Shown here piece by piece: positions 28,884-38,256 of a stretch of DNA of 41,139 nucleotides. The position numbers and the translations under genes were made by a program. Within the stretch, counting starts at the first letter, position 1, and the number at the start of each line of letters is the position of its first letter. Origin of the DNA: Acholeplasmataceae bacterium (GTDB lineage Bacteria > Bacillota_I > Bacilli_A > Acholeplasmatales > Acholeplasmataceae); assembly GCA_018399615.1 (NCBI GenBank), contig JAGYNT010000004.1, forward strand, positions 1-41,139. Direction: 5' to 3'. Under the pieces are notes generated by a model. That model was not told the DNA's origin. It made no database searches and was given only the letters and a program-made list of their open reading frames with translations.

Positions 28884-30158
28884 TCAGGCTTTTTTGTAGA
28901 TCAGTACGGACATGTTTCCGTTCTTCATGGACTCGAACGCTTCTAGGAGATCCTCGTATGTCAGATTTTTCAAAAGAGGAACGACATCGAAAAGCGAGAT
29001 CCCCATCTGGGCGTACTTTCCATAGAGGTGGGCTTTCGTTTCCAAATGATTGAGCGCGTAGATGAACTGACCGATATAGCTTTTTTTATGGCGTTCAAAG
29101 GTCATCTCATCGATGATCCGTTCCGCCTGATGCTTGAGAAGATCCACGAGGTAGTCTCTGAGCTTGGCGACCCGTCTGGTCTCAGCGAAAACAACAATGA
29201 GTTCCGCTTTGTGTTCGAACGTTGTCTGAACGTAGAAACTTTCGTTGATCCACTCCTTTTCAAAGAGATCCTCATAGGCAACAGACGATGAGCCGAGCAG
29301 CATGTTCGTCAGGATCGACATCGCGAGTTCGCGAACAAACCTCTTTTCTTTTGTCAGGCGAATCGGTTTCAACTTGATTCCGATCATGATCTTGTCGATG
29401 CCTGCCGGTTTGTACGTTCTCGCTTTCGATCGGACGACACGCTTTTTCTCTTTCGGATCGAGCGAACGCGGTACCGGATGTCTGACCGGATACTTTTTGT
29501 CGTAGTTCTTGAAAAATGTCAGGATTGCCGGAAGATCGATCTTGCCGGCAATGACGACCGTGCGATTGCTCGGTTGGTAGAAGACGCGATGAATCTTTTT
29601 AAGCGTATCGACCGTGATGTCCTTGATCGAAGACAGCGTTCCACCGATATCGTGTTTGATCGGATGGTCGTGGTAGAGATTCAGATACAGTTCGTTCTGC
29701 ATCTCCATATTGATGTCATCCATATACATCTTGAGTTCCTCGGCAATGATCGAGCGTTCACGGTCGACGTTCTCCTTGGTGAAATACGGCGTATCGATCA
29801 TGTCGAACAGGTGCGTCAAGGCGATCATGACGTTGTCGGTGGCGGAAAAAAGATAGGACGTCTGGTCATAGGACGTCATGGCATTGGCGTCCACGCCAAG
29901 CGTTGAAAACTTCTGGAAGGCATCGCCGTAAGGCATGGCGAAGATCTGGTGTTCGAAGAAATGGGCGGTACCGGGGGGCGTAACAACCTTTTTACCGTCT
30001 GTCATGAACTCGAGATCAAGTGCGCCATAGGCGACACTCACTTCGACATAGGTCGTGAAATAAGGCTCGTTCTTGGGCAGAATGTGGACCTTCATTCCGT
30101 TTTTCAACCGTAGAACATAGACCGTTTCCCGAGATTTCGCTCGACTTTTCCGTATCAT
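28884..30158 (-). CDS. M16 family peptidase, catalytic type (YmfH-like)
   Basis: Inverted Zn motif HFFEH (GTAHFFEHQIFAMPYGD) plus downstream ERSIIAEELKMYMDD. Confidence 0.92.
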   Translation of the reverse strand: MIRKSRAKSRETVYVLRLKNGMKVHILPKNEPYFTTYVEVSVAYGALDLEFMTDGKKVVTPPGTAHFFEHQIFAMPYGDAFQKFSTLGVDANAMTSYDQTSYLFSATDNVMIALTHLFDMIDTPYFTKENVDRERSIIAEELKMYMDDINMEMQNELYLNLYHDHPIKHDIGGTLSSIKDITVDTLKKIHRVFYQPSNRTVVIAGKIDLPAILTFFKNYDKKYPVRHPVPRSLDPKEKKRVVRSKARTYKPAGIDKIMIGIKLKPIRLTKEKRFVRELAMSILTNMLLGSSSVAYEDLFEKEWINESFYVQTTFEHKAELIVVFAETRRVAKLRDYLVDLLKHQAERIIDEMTFERHKKSYIGQFIYALNHLETKAHLYGKYAQMGISLFDVVPLLKNLTYEDLLEAFESMKNGNMSVLIYKKA

Positions 30159-30164
30159 GGCCGT

Positions 30165-31364
30165 TCACCCCGCAAAGCACGTAGACAGTATCGAGCGAGA
30201 GCTCTTGAGCAGCACGACGGACATCATCCGCGGTCGTCTTTCGGATGAGTTCGAGTCTTCTTCGATCGATTCGTCGCGACCGAGAATATCCTTGATGAAA
30301 GCCTTGTGCGTAAGCACGGATTGTCGATCCAAACTCGACTTGACGTGATTCTCGTAATACATGGACGCGGATCTGAGGTCGTCTTCCGTGATCCCGTGAT
30401 TCTTCACCTTTTCGATTTCATTTCGGATACCTTCAAGCGCCTTTCCTCGCATGGAAACGTCGACGCCGCTGCTGATCATCAGAACGCCCTTATAGGGATC
30501 GTACCCCGATTGTATGTCGTAACAAAGCCCTTCCTTTTCGCGAATCTCCTTGAAAAGTCTGCTTTCCGGGTAACCGCCGATGACCAGATTCAAAATCATC
30601 GCCGCCGTATAAAGGGAGTCGTCACGATAGATCGGCACGTGGTAGCCGATTTTCAAAATCGCCTGTTTCATGTCGGTCTGATCTTCGATCGTGAGCAGTT
30701 TCTTCCGTGGCTTTCGGAAAAAGAGTCTGAGTTCGTGTTCATTCTTCTTTTCGTCTTGAAAAAGCGCACGCAGATCGTCTTCCTCTTCCCGGTTGATCCG
30801 TCCACTCATGACAAACGTCCTGGGATTGTTCAAAAAGACGTCTTCATAGTATGCATGAAGTCCGTCGGCACTGGCGCTTTTCAGTTCCGAGCGTCTGCCG
30901 CTGATAGGGGCCGCGTATGCGTCCCCTTTGAAAAAGTGTTTGTGAAACTGCATCTGGGCGTAGAGACGTTTTCGGTCTTTGAGCGTATCCCACTGTTCCT
31001 TGAGCATACGGATTTCCTCATTGAACAATTCCTCTTTGAAAAACGGACGGTCATAGAGAACATCATGGAACAGGGTTGCCGCTTTGTGCAGAAGCGAGGC
31101 GTCTTCGATGATCTTCGGGTCGGGAAACGTCAGGGCGATCTGAATGACGTTCAAGTTGGACAAACGGTGAATGTTCGTCGTGAAATAGGCACCGTAGAGA
31201 AACTCCAGGTGCTCGTTCATCTTCTTCTTCGTACCGATCGAAGGTGTGTGTGACGTAAGCAGACGCGGCAATAAAAAACGATACAAGCGCGTATGCTGTT
31301 CGTCTTGATCGGTGAAGTATGCCGCGAGCTGTATCGTTTTGAAGTCGTTGTTGAGGATGATCAT
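30165..31364 (-). CDS. M16 family peptidase-like protein without the HxxEH motif (YmfF-like); C-terminal frameshift at about 30258
   Basis: M16 fold sequence (FLYGAYFTTNIHRLSNLNVIQIALTFPDP, GGYPESRLFKEIREKEGLCYDIQSGYDPYKGVLMISSGVD); last about 35 codons switch frame (ELIRKTTADDVRRAAQELSLDTVYVL readable in another frame). Confidence 0.88.
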   Translation of the reverse strand: MIILNNDFKTIQLAAYFTDQDEQHTRLYRFLLPRLLTSHTPSIGTKKKMNEHLEFLYGAYFTTNIHRLSNLNVIQIALTFPDPKIIEDASLLHKAATLFHDVLYDRPFFKEELFNEEIRMLKEQWDTLKDRKRLYAQMQFHKHFFKGDAYAAPISGRRSELKSASADGLHAYYEDVFLNNPRTFVMSGRINREEEDDLRALFQDEKKNEHELRLFFRKPRKKLLTIEDQTDMKQAILKIGYHVPIYRDDSLYTAAMILNLVIGGYPESRLFKEIREKEGLCYDIQSGYDPYKGVLMISSGVDVSMRGKALEGIRNEIEKVKNHGITEDDLRSASMYYENHVKSSLDRQSVLTHKAFIKDILGRDESIEEDSNSSERRPRMMSVVLLKSSRSILSTCFAG

Positions 31365-32074
31365 CAGATGCTGTTCAAGGCGATCTCGATCATTTTCGTA
31401 AAAGCGACTTGTCTTTCACTTGACGTCGTCGCTTCCTTCGTCACCAAAGAGTCGGAGACCGTCAGAAGACACGCGGCCTTTTTACCCAGAGCCTTGGCGT
31501 TCGCGAACAATGCGAAGGACTCCATCTCGACGGCTTTGGCATCGTGTTCTTCGTGGATCGTCTTGTAGTCATCGGTATTCAAGCGATAGAAGACATCCGA
31601 GGAATGGACGGTCGCCCGGTGAATCGGAATATTGAGTTTGTCGGCTGCTTTGATGATCCGGTTGTTCAGGGGTTTGGATGCGGGAAGTTGTTTGCGGTTC
31701 GAGACGCCGAGCGTCTTGGCATAGGTCGATTCGCTATACGCCCGGTCAACCAGGATGACGTCATAGAGATCGAGTTCGTCGGTGTATGCGCCGCAGGAAC
31801 CGACACGTATGATCTTTTCGACACCGTAAAAGGCATAGAGTTCATAACTGTAAATGCCGATGCTCGGCATGCCCATGCCGGACCCCATGACCGTCACTTT
31901 TTTCTTTCCGTATCGTCCGGTATAGGCGTACATGTTTCGGACCGTGTTGACGCATTTGACATCCGTCAAAAAGGTTTCGGCGATGAATTTCGCCCGCAAC
32001 GGATCACCGGGCATGAGCACGGTCTTCTGAATGACATTCAGGTTGTCCACTTCAATATGAGGAGTCGGTATCAC
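31364..32074 (-). CDS. deoD: purine-nucleoside phosphorylase (DeoD type), probable GTG start
   Basis: MIPTPHIEVDNLNVIQKTVLMPGDPLRAKFIAETFLTDVKCVNTVRNMYAYTGRYGKKKVTVMGSGMGMPSIGIYSYEL. Confidence 0.95.
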   Translation of the reverse strand: MIPTPHIEVDNLNVIQKTVLMPGDPLRAKFIAETFLTDVKCVNTVRNMYAYTGRYGKKKVTVMGSGMGMPSIGIYSYELYAFYGVEKIIRVGSCGAYTDELDLYDVILVDRAYSESTYAKTLGVSNRKQLPASKPLNNRIIKAADKLNIPIHRATVHSSDVFYRLNTDDYKTIHEEHDAKAVEMESFALFANAKALGKKAACLLTVSDSLVTKEATTSSERQVAFTKMIEIALNSI

Positions 32075-32726
32075 TGTGTTTTCTCCCTTCCGTGACGATG
32101 TTGACGCCACTAGAGGTGCCGATGCGGGAAGCGCCGGCTTCAATCATTCGGATGGCATCCTCGTAGGAACGAACGCCACCTGACGCTTTGACAAGTGCAC
32201 GGTCCTTGACCGTATCTTTCATCAGTCTGACGTCTTCGAGCCGTGCGCCGCCACTCCCGAAACCGGTCGATGTCTTGACGAATTGCGCACCGGCTTCAAC
32301 GACGAGTTTCGACGCCAAGGCGATTTCTTTCGATGTCAGATAACACGTCTCGATAATGACCTTGACGGTCCTGCCGTTCGCTTTTTTGAGAACACCGGCG
32401 ATTTCAGCGCGAACGTAATCTTCATTTCCCTGTTTGAGCTGATAGACGTTGATGACCATATCGAGTTCATCGGCTCCCATCTGAACGGCTTCTTCCGCTT
32501 CCTGCACTTTGGTGTTGATCGTGTGCGTCCCGTGGGGGAACCCGATAACCGTACAGACGAGGACATCCGTGTCCTCGAGTGCTTCCTGACAGTAAGGCAC
32601 CCAGATCGGATTGACGCAGACACTTTTGAAATCATAGGTCTTCGCTTCCTCGATCAGTCTGTCGATATCGTCCTTGGTAACGGCGGGGCCGAGTTTCGTG
32701 TGGTCGATCATCTTGTTGAGTTTCAT
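32052..32726 (-). CDS. deoC: deoxyribose-phosphate aldolase
   Basis: MIDHTKLGPAVTKDDIDRLIEEA, VCTVIGFPHGTHTINTKVQE, KVIIETCYLT, FVKTSTGFGSGGARLEDV. Confidence 0.96.
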   Translation of the reverse strand: MKLNKMIDHTKLGPAVTKDDIDRLIEEAKTYDFKSVCVNPIWVPYCQEALEDTDVLVCTVIGFPHGTHTINTKVQEAEEAVQMGADELDMVINVYQLKQGNEDYVRAEIAGVLKKANGRTVKVIIETCYLTSKEIALASKLVVEAGAQFVKTSTGFGSGGARLEDVRLMKDTVKDRALVKASGGVRSYEDAIRMIEAGASRIGTSSGVNIVTEGRKHSDTDSSY

Positions 32727-32768
32727 GTGTAAACCTCCTAAAAATCATGGTGTGAAACATGGCGTGAT

Positions 32769-33623
32769 TCAATCGATCAGGCAATCGATCTTGCATTCCT
32801 GAAACGATTTGTCAAGTAAAACATGATCCGCCTTGCGGGCGATCTTGTGGACCTTCTTCATGTTTTTGCGGGGAAGGACTCGCGTCCCTTTGATGAAACC
32901 GGGGACATCTTCCAGGTATTTGTCGATCAGATTCTTGATTTCACCATAATCGATGACTTTGATCTGGTCGTTCTGTCGATAAAGCAGCATGTCGAGGTGC
33001 GGCGGAAATACCGTCAACGTCTGTTCCTTCCATTCGACCGCGATCCGGACATCACCCTGGTCCTGTCGGACGAAGTGATACATCGGGACATAGGTTCCGA
33101 GTTCCTTGTAGTACTTCTGCAAGTCGTACTGGTCGTCCTGGTACCTCAGAATCGATTGGAGTCTGTCCTTGGAAAGCACGCAATAATCGCTTAGGAGAAT
33201 CGGGTTCTTTTCCATGTATGCGTCCTTGACCAGTCGAAAGACTTTTTTCAAGGTCTCCAGGCGGAAAGGCTGGACATCTTCGAGCATCTCGTTGTAGATA
33301 TGCAAGTTGAATGTCGCGGAGACTTTCTTGACGAGTTCAAAGAGATAGTTGGCGAAATAGTCCGGCGTCAAAATCGGTATTTCGAGGTGAAAGTTGATAT
33401 CGAGAAATTTGGGATTCAAACGATAGATGTCCGGCACGTGTGTCTTCGGCGTCAAGAGAAAGCGGGCACGATATTTGAGTCTCGGATGCAAAAAATTGAA
33501 ACGCACGGAGTTTTCGTCCATTTCCACGGTCATACCTTCGATCCCGTCGAAATAGGCGATCAGTCTGTCCGGATCGATTTCACGCGTTCTTTCTTTGAAA
33601 AAGTGAATGTTGAAGTGGGCCAT
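32769..33623 (-). CDS. uncharacterised protein (284 aa)
   Basis: Long ORF with coding-like composition, no recognised motif: MAHFNIHFFKERTREIDPDRLIAYFDGIEGMTVEMDENSVRFNFLHPRLKYRARFLLTPK... Confidence 0.8.
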   Translation of the reverse strand: MAHFNIHFFKERTREIDPDRLIAYFDGIEGMTVEMDENSVRFNFLHPRLKYRARFLLTPKTHVPDIYRLNPKFLDINFHLEIPILTPDYFANYLFELVKKVSATFNLHIYNEMLEDVQPFRLETLKKVFRLVKDAYMEKNPILLSDYCVLSKDRLQSILRYQDDQYDLQKYYKELGTYVPMYHFVRQDQGDVRIAVEWKEQTLTVFPPHLDMLLYRQNDQIKVIDYGEIKNLIDKYLEDVPGFIKGTRVLPRKNMKKVHKIARKADHVLLDKSFQECKIDCLID

Positions 33624-33676
33624 CGTTCCACCTTCCTTATCGTATCAATTCTACCACAGAAAGACGTGATTGACAA

Positions 33677-34405
33677 TCAGTCTTCGAGTTCGCGAAGTCG
33701 CTTGAAATCCGTTCTTTCAAGCGTCAGCGGTGTGATCGAGATATAGCCTTCGTTGAAGGCCATGACATCCGTGTACGCTTCTTCTTCGAAGTTGACCAGG
33801 CTGCTCTTGATATGAAACACATTCGATCGTTCGCTTGCCACATAGGTGGCACGTTGAAAACGAAGTCCCTGTTTCGTCATTTTGACACCTTTTACGGACT
33901 TGAAACTCGATTTCGGAAAGTTGATATTCAGGATGCCGTCACCCTGATAGATCCCGGTTTCGAAGAGCGACTCGAAGAGATTGATCGTCTCATCGAGCAA
34001 ATAGGGCAAGCGGGGGTTATGAGCGGATATGGCGATCGCGTCATATCCGAGCACCTTGGCTTCATATGCCGCAGCAACCGTTCCCGAGTAGAGAATGTCT
34101 TTGGCGATATTCTGGCCGTAGTTGATGCCGGAAACGACGAGATCGAAGTCGATGTCGTATACTTTGAGCCCGAGTCGCACGGAATCGGCCGGTGTTCCAT
34201 CGACGACGAGCGTCTTTTTCGAACCGAAGATCGGTTGTACGAAAGACGTCTCGATCCGGTTGCGAATGGTAATCGCGTGACTTTTCGCGCTCTGGTGATC
34301 TTTGGGAGCGGACACGTAGACGTCGGCGAAATTGGCGAGTGCCCGAACGAGCAGGTGAAGTCCTTCGGCCTGATACCCGTCGTCATTGACAATCAGGATG
34401 TTCAT
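33677..34405 (-). CDS. surE: 5'/3'-nucleotidase SurE
   Basis: MNILIVNDDGYQAEGLHLLVRALANFADVYVSAPKDHQSAKSHAIT; DLVVSGINYGQNIAKDILYSGTVAAAYEA. Confidence 0.96.
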   Translation of the reverse strand: MNILIVNDDGYQAEGLHLLVRALANFADVYVSAPKDHQSAKSHAITIRNRIETSFVQPIFGSKKTLVVDGTPADSVRLGLKVYDIDFDLVVSGINYGQNIAKDILYSGTVAAAYEAKVLGYDAIAISAHNPRLPYLLDETINLFESLFETGIYQGDGILNINFPKSSFKSVKGVKMTKQGLRFQRATYVASERSNVFHIKSSLVNFEEEAYTDVMAFNEGYISITPLTLERTDFKRLRELED

Positions 34406-37101
34406 GTCCGTTCTCCGAGAATGGCGGAACAACGCGGACACAGTCCGCCTTCATCGACTTCTTCCACGACATTCCAGCAACGCGCACAAACCGATCCTTC
34501 GGCTTCTTTGATGCGCACGTCGAACGGATCGCCGACTTTTAAGTCAACCGAGGAAACGATCAGTACCTGTTCGATATTCAGATCGAGTGCGTCGATCGCT
34601 TTCTTCTGTTCTTCCGTGACGGTCAGAGACACGTGTGCCTGAAGCGATTTTCCGATGATTTTGTTCGCTCGCGCCTCTTCGAGATGTTTCAAGACGACAT
34701 CGCGCAATTCCAAAAACGTCTCGAATGACTCGAGTAACGCGTCGTCGAATGCTTCGACGTGTTTCGGCATGCGCTCCAAATAGATGTCTTCCTTCTTTCG
34801 GAAAGGCAGGCTCTGATACGCTTCGGATGTCGTATGGGGAATGATCGGTGTCAGCAGTTTCAAAAGACCGAGCAGAATGTCATGAATCGTCGATTGGACG
34901 CTTCGGCGAACGTAGGCGTCTTCTTTCTCGATATAGAGGATGTCTTTCGTGTAATCGAGGTAATAGGCACTCAGTTCATTGATCATGAACGGAACGATCA
35001 GTCTGCTCACGCGGTCGAAAGCGTAGTTTTCATAGGCGTCGATGACCTGATTCGCGATTCTGTGATATGTCATCGTCATGACCTGATCCAATCGGGGCCG
35101 CTTGGCATATGCGATATAGTGATCCGTCGGATCGAATGCCGCGAGATTCCCGAGCATGAACCGAAACGTGTTTCGGATCTTGCGATAGCTCTCGGCGATC
35201 TGGCGAACGAGTTCCTGACTGATTCTGACATCACTCTGATAGTCGACACTGGCAACCCAAAGCCTCAGAAGATCGGCGCCTTGCTGTTCCATCACTTTGA
35301 GCGGATCGACGGTATTGCCGAGGGACTTGCTCATTTTTCGACCTTGTCCGTCCAGAACGAAACCGTGGGAAACGACCTTTTTGTATGGCGCTTTCCCGAA
35401 AGCCGCGACACCGGTGATGAGAGATGAGTTGAACCACCCGCGATACTGATCCGAACCCTCGAGATAGAGATCGGAAGGATAGTCCAAGCCGCGTGCCTGC
35501 AGAACGGAATGTGAGGTACCCGAATCGAACCAGACGTCCATGATGTCCTTTTCCTTGCGGAAAAGTCCGTTCGGACTTCCGGGGTGCTCGTATCCGTCGG
35601 GCAGAAGATCCTTGGCTTCCCACTGATACCATACGTTCGATCCGTGTTTTAGAAACAGGTCGCTGATATGGTCGAGAACGGTCTCATCCAGGATCGGTTC
35701 ATCGTTTTCCGCATAGAATACGGGGATCGGTACGCCCCATGCCCGTTGTCGGCTGATACACCAGTCTTCACGGCCACGAACCATGTTGGCGATCCGCACT
35801 TCGCCCCATTTGGGCAACCAGCTCACATTGCCGATTTCTTCGAGCACTTCGGCTTTGAGCTTATCGATACTCGCGAACCACTGCGGCGTTGCCCGGAAAA
35901 TCACAGGTTTTTTCGTCCGCCAGTCATGCGGGTAGGAATGCTTGAATCTGTCCTTGCGCAGGAGCGTCTTGCGCTCTTCGAGTTCGGACACGATGCGTTC
36001 GTTTGCTTCGCTGTAATAAAGACCGGCAAACTGTTCGGCATCCTTTGTCATGACACCGTGATCGTCGACCGGACAGAAAACGTCCAGACCGTAAGTGCGT
36101 CCGATCCGGTAATCGTCTTCCCCATGACCGGGTGCGGTATGGACGAGTCCGGTACCGTCGGTGTCGGTCACGTGTTCGCCGACGATGATCGGACATATCT
36201 TATCGAAAAGGGGATGCCTGTACGTCATGCCTTCGAGTTCTTTACCCGTGTATTCTTCTAAGACGTCATAGTCGTCCCAGCCGAAGGCTTCTGCGAGTGC
36301 GGGCAAAAGCGATTTGCCCACGACATAGCGGACACCCCGGACGGAAACGACCTGATAGATAAAGCGAGGGTGCACCGAAACGGCGAGGTTTGCCGGAAGC
36401 GTCCACGGCGTCGTCGTCCAGATCACGAACCAGGCATCCTTCAGTTCGCCGGCATCCTCGGCTTGAAAAGCGACATAGACGGACGTCGACTCCTTGTCCA
36501 TGTACTCGATTTCGGCTTCGGCGAGCGCGGATTCGGAGGAAGGCGACCAGTAAACGGGTTTCAATCCTTTGTAGATCAGGCCCCGCTTGACCATGCTGGC
36601 GAAGATTTTGATCTGTCTCGCTTCGTATTCCGGTTTCAAAGTTATGTATGGATTGTCCCAGGTACCGAGAATGCCGAGTCTTTGAAACTGATGTTTCTGT
36701 CTTTCGACCTGCTCGAGGGCGAAGTCTGAGCACAACTTCCGATAATCGGCCAAAGGCATGGTCTTCCGATCGATCCCTTTTTTCGAAAGGGCCGTTTCGA
36801 TCGGCAGTCCGTGCGTATCCCAGCCCGGAACATATGGCGTATGATTTCCCTGCATCGTCTTGTAACGCAAAACGAAGTCCTTGAGGACCTTGTTGAGCGT
36901 ATGACCGATATGAATGTCGCCATTCGCATAGGGCGGACCATCGTGCAAAACGAATGACGGATTGCCTTCGTTCTGTTTCAGTACTTTCTCATAGAGCCCG
37001 ATCTCTTTCCAACGTTGTTGGAATTCGAGTTCGCGAACACCGAGATTCCCACGCATGGGAAACGCCGTCTTCGGCATGTTGAGCGTATCCTTGTAGTTCA
37101 T
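34402..37101 (-). CDS. ileS: isoleucine--tRNA ligase
   Basis: HIGH-type motif HDGPPYANGDIHIGHTLNK, KMSKS motif GRKMSKSLGN, C-terminal Zn finger CARCWNVVEEVDEGGLCPRC. Confidence 0.97.
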   Translation of the reverse strand: MNYKDTLNMPKTAFPMRGNLGVRELEFQQRWKEIGLYEKVLKQNEGNPSFVLHDGPPYANGDIHIGHTLNKVLKDFVLRYKTMQGNHTPYVPGWDTHGLPIETALSKKGIDRKTMPLADYRKLCSDFALEQVERQKHQFQRLGILGTWDNPYITLKPEYEARQIKIFASMVKRGLIYKGLKPVYWSPSSESALAEAEIEYMDKESTSVYVAFQAEDAGELKDAWFVIWTTTPWTLPANLAVSVHPRFIYQVVSVRGVRYVVGKSLLPALAEAFGWDDYDVLEEYTGKELEGMTYRHPLFDKICPIIVGEHVTDTDGTGLVHTAPGHGEDDYRIGRTYGLDVFCPVDDHGVMTKDAEQFAGLYYSEANERIVSELEERKTLLRKDRFKHSYPHDWRTKKPVIFRATPQWFASIDKLKAEVLEEIGNVSWLPKWGEVRIANMVRGREDWCISRQRAWGVPIPVFYAENDEPILDETVLDHISDLFLKHGSNVWYQWEAKDLLPDGYEHPGSPNGLFRKEKDIMDVWFDSGTSHSVLQARGLDYPSDLYLEGSDQYRGWFNSSLITGVAAFGKAPYKKVVSHGFVLDGQGRKMSKSLGNTVDPLKVMEQQGADLLRLWVASVDYQSDVRISQELVRQIAESYRKIRNTFRFMLGNLAAFDPTDHYIAYAKRPRLDQVMTMTYHRIANQVIDAYENYAFDRVSRLIVPFMINELSAYYLDYTKDILYIEKEDAYVRRSVQSTIHDILLGLLKLLTPIIPHTTSEAYQSLPFRKKEDIYLERMPKHVEAFDDALLESFETFLELRDVVLKHLEEARANKIIGKSLQAHVSLTVTEEQKKAIDALDLNIEQVLIVSSVDLKVGDPFDVRIKEAEGSVCARCWNVVEEVDEGGLCPRCSAILGERT

Positions 37102-37127
37102 GTATCTCTCTCCTCTTTAAAATAAAA

Positions 37128-37285
37128 TCGCCCTTATCGCTAAGGACGAAAACGTGTTCCGCGGTACCACCTTAGTTCTAGAATCATCTAGCACTCATGT
37201 TTTTTTGTTCGCTCGAAGGTGATACGGGACACGCGCTTCTTCACCAGGCTTCCATCATCCCCGGTTCGCTTTGGAAGGTCAGCGT
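37128..37285 (-). promoter_or_regulatory. T-box leader of ileS; candidate Ile (ATC) specifier
   Basis: Reverse complement: ...GGATGATGGAAGCCTGGTGAAGAAGCGCGTGTCCCGTATCACCTTCGAGCG...GAGTGCTAGATGATTCTAGAACTAAGGTGGTACCGCGG...GTCCTTAG. Confidence 0.9.
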
Positions 37286-37318
37286 GTTCGTGCGTCCTTT
37301 TCAACGCGAAGATTCGAT

Positions 37319-37666
37319 TTATTCGACAAAATCCTTCAAAAACACTTCCATCGATCCGTCCTCGTAAACATCCGCTGCCGCGAACATGAAGATCTTTTCG
37401 CGCACGTGGACGATGACACCGTCGATCGCGAAGCAGACACCGGACAAAAAGGCGATGACCTTGTTGGCCTGATCGATCGAAAGCGGATCGAAGTTGATGA
37501 TCAACGGCGTACCGTTCATGACATCTTCGGCGAGTTCATTCAAGTGCTCGTCCGCATCGGTTTCGATCCTTTCAAAAGCGATCTGATCCGACTTCGGTAG
37601 AACCTCTTCGGACGGAGCATCCTGTTTCGTCTTTTTCTTGCTGCGTCTAAAAAGTCCCATGTTCAT
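37319..37666 (-). CDS. sepF: cell division protein SepF
   Basis: GTPLIINFDPLSIDQANKVIAFLSGVCFAIDGVIVHVREKIFMFAA. Confidence 0.93.
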   Translation of the reverse strand: MNMGLFRRSKKKTKQDAPSEEVLPKSDQIAFERIETDADEHLNELAEDVMNGTPLIINFDPLSIDQANKVIAFLSGVCFAIDGVIVHVREKIFMFAAADVYEDGSMEVFLKDFVE

Positions 37667-37670
37667 CTCC

Positions 37671-38255
37671 CTACTCGAGCATCTCCAGAAACTTTCTTCC
37701 GATTCTAAGATGCGTCGCTCCGTGTTTCAAAGCGATTTCGTAGTCCTCGGTCATCCCCATGGAAAGATAAGGCAGATCCAAACGGGATGCCCACTCGGAC
37801 AGACCTTTGAAAGCACGCTCGGTCGCTTCCGCATCCTCCGCCTTTCCGATGGTCATCAATCCGATTACTTCTATTTTATCATAATTTTCGATTTCACTGA
37901 GAAATTGTTCCAATTTTTCCGGTTCGATTCCGCTTTTTTGGACTTCTTTCGTCATATTCACCTGGATGAAACACTTTAGGGGTCGCGTTGCGTATTTCTC
38001 GATCGTCCGGGCAAGCTTGATCCGATCAAGAGTGTGCAGGTAGTCGATGTGTTCGAGCACATCTTTGACCTTGTTGGTCTGAAGATGGCCGATGAAGTGC
38101 CATGTGATATCGAGATCGCTCAGCAGGGCTTTCTTGCCGATCAGATCCTGCACGCGATTCTCTCCGAAATGGCGCGTGCCGAGTTCGTGGATCCGTCTGA
38201 TCTGTTCGGCCGAAAAGTATTTGGATGCGCAAATCGTTATATGTTCCTTTTCCAT
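37671..38255 (-). CDS. YggS/YlmE family pyridoxal phosphate-dependent protein
   Basis: LGTRHFGENRVQDLIGKK, WHFIGHLQTNKVKDVLEHIDYLHTLDR, LPYLSMGMTEDYEIALKHGATHLRIG. Confidence 0.93.
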   Translation of the reverse strand: MEKEHITICASKYFSAEQIRRIHELGTRHFGENRVQDLIGKKALLSDLDITWHFIGHLQTNKVKDVLEHIDYLHTLDRIKLARTIEKYATRPLKCFIQVNMTKEVQKSGIEPEKLEQFLSEIENYDKIEVIGLMTIGKAEDAEATERAFKGLSEWASRLDLPYLSMGMTEDYEIALKHGATHLRIGRKFLEMLE

Positions 38256-38256
38256 G

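Noticed and set aside
30306-31253. 315-aa plus-strand ORF opposite the M16-like gene
   Set aside because: Antisense shadow ORF with no recognisable family.
33812-34642. 276-aa plus-strand ORF opposite surE/ileS
   Set aside because: Antisense to two clear genes, with a frame-mirrored composition.
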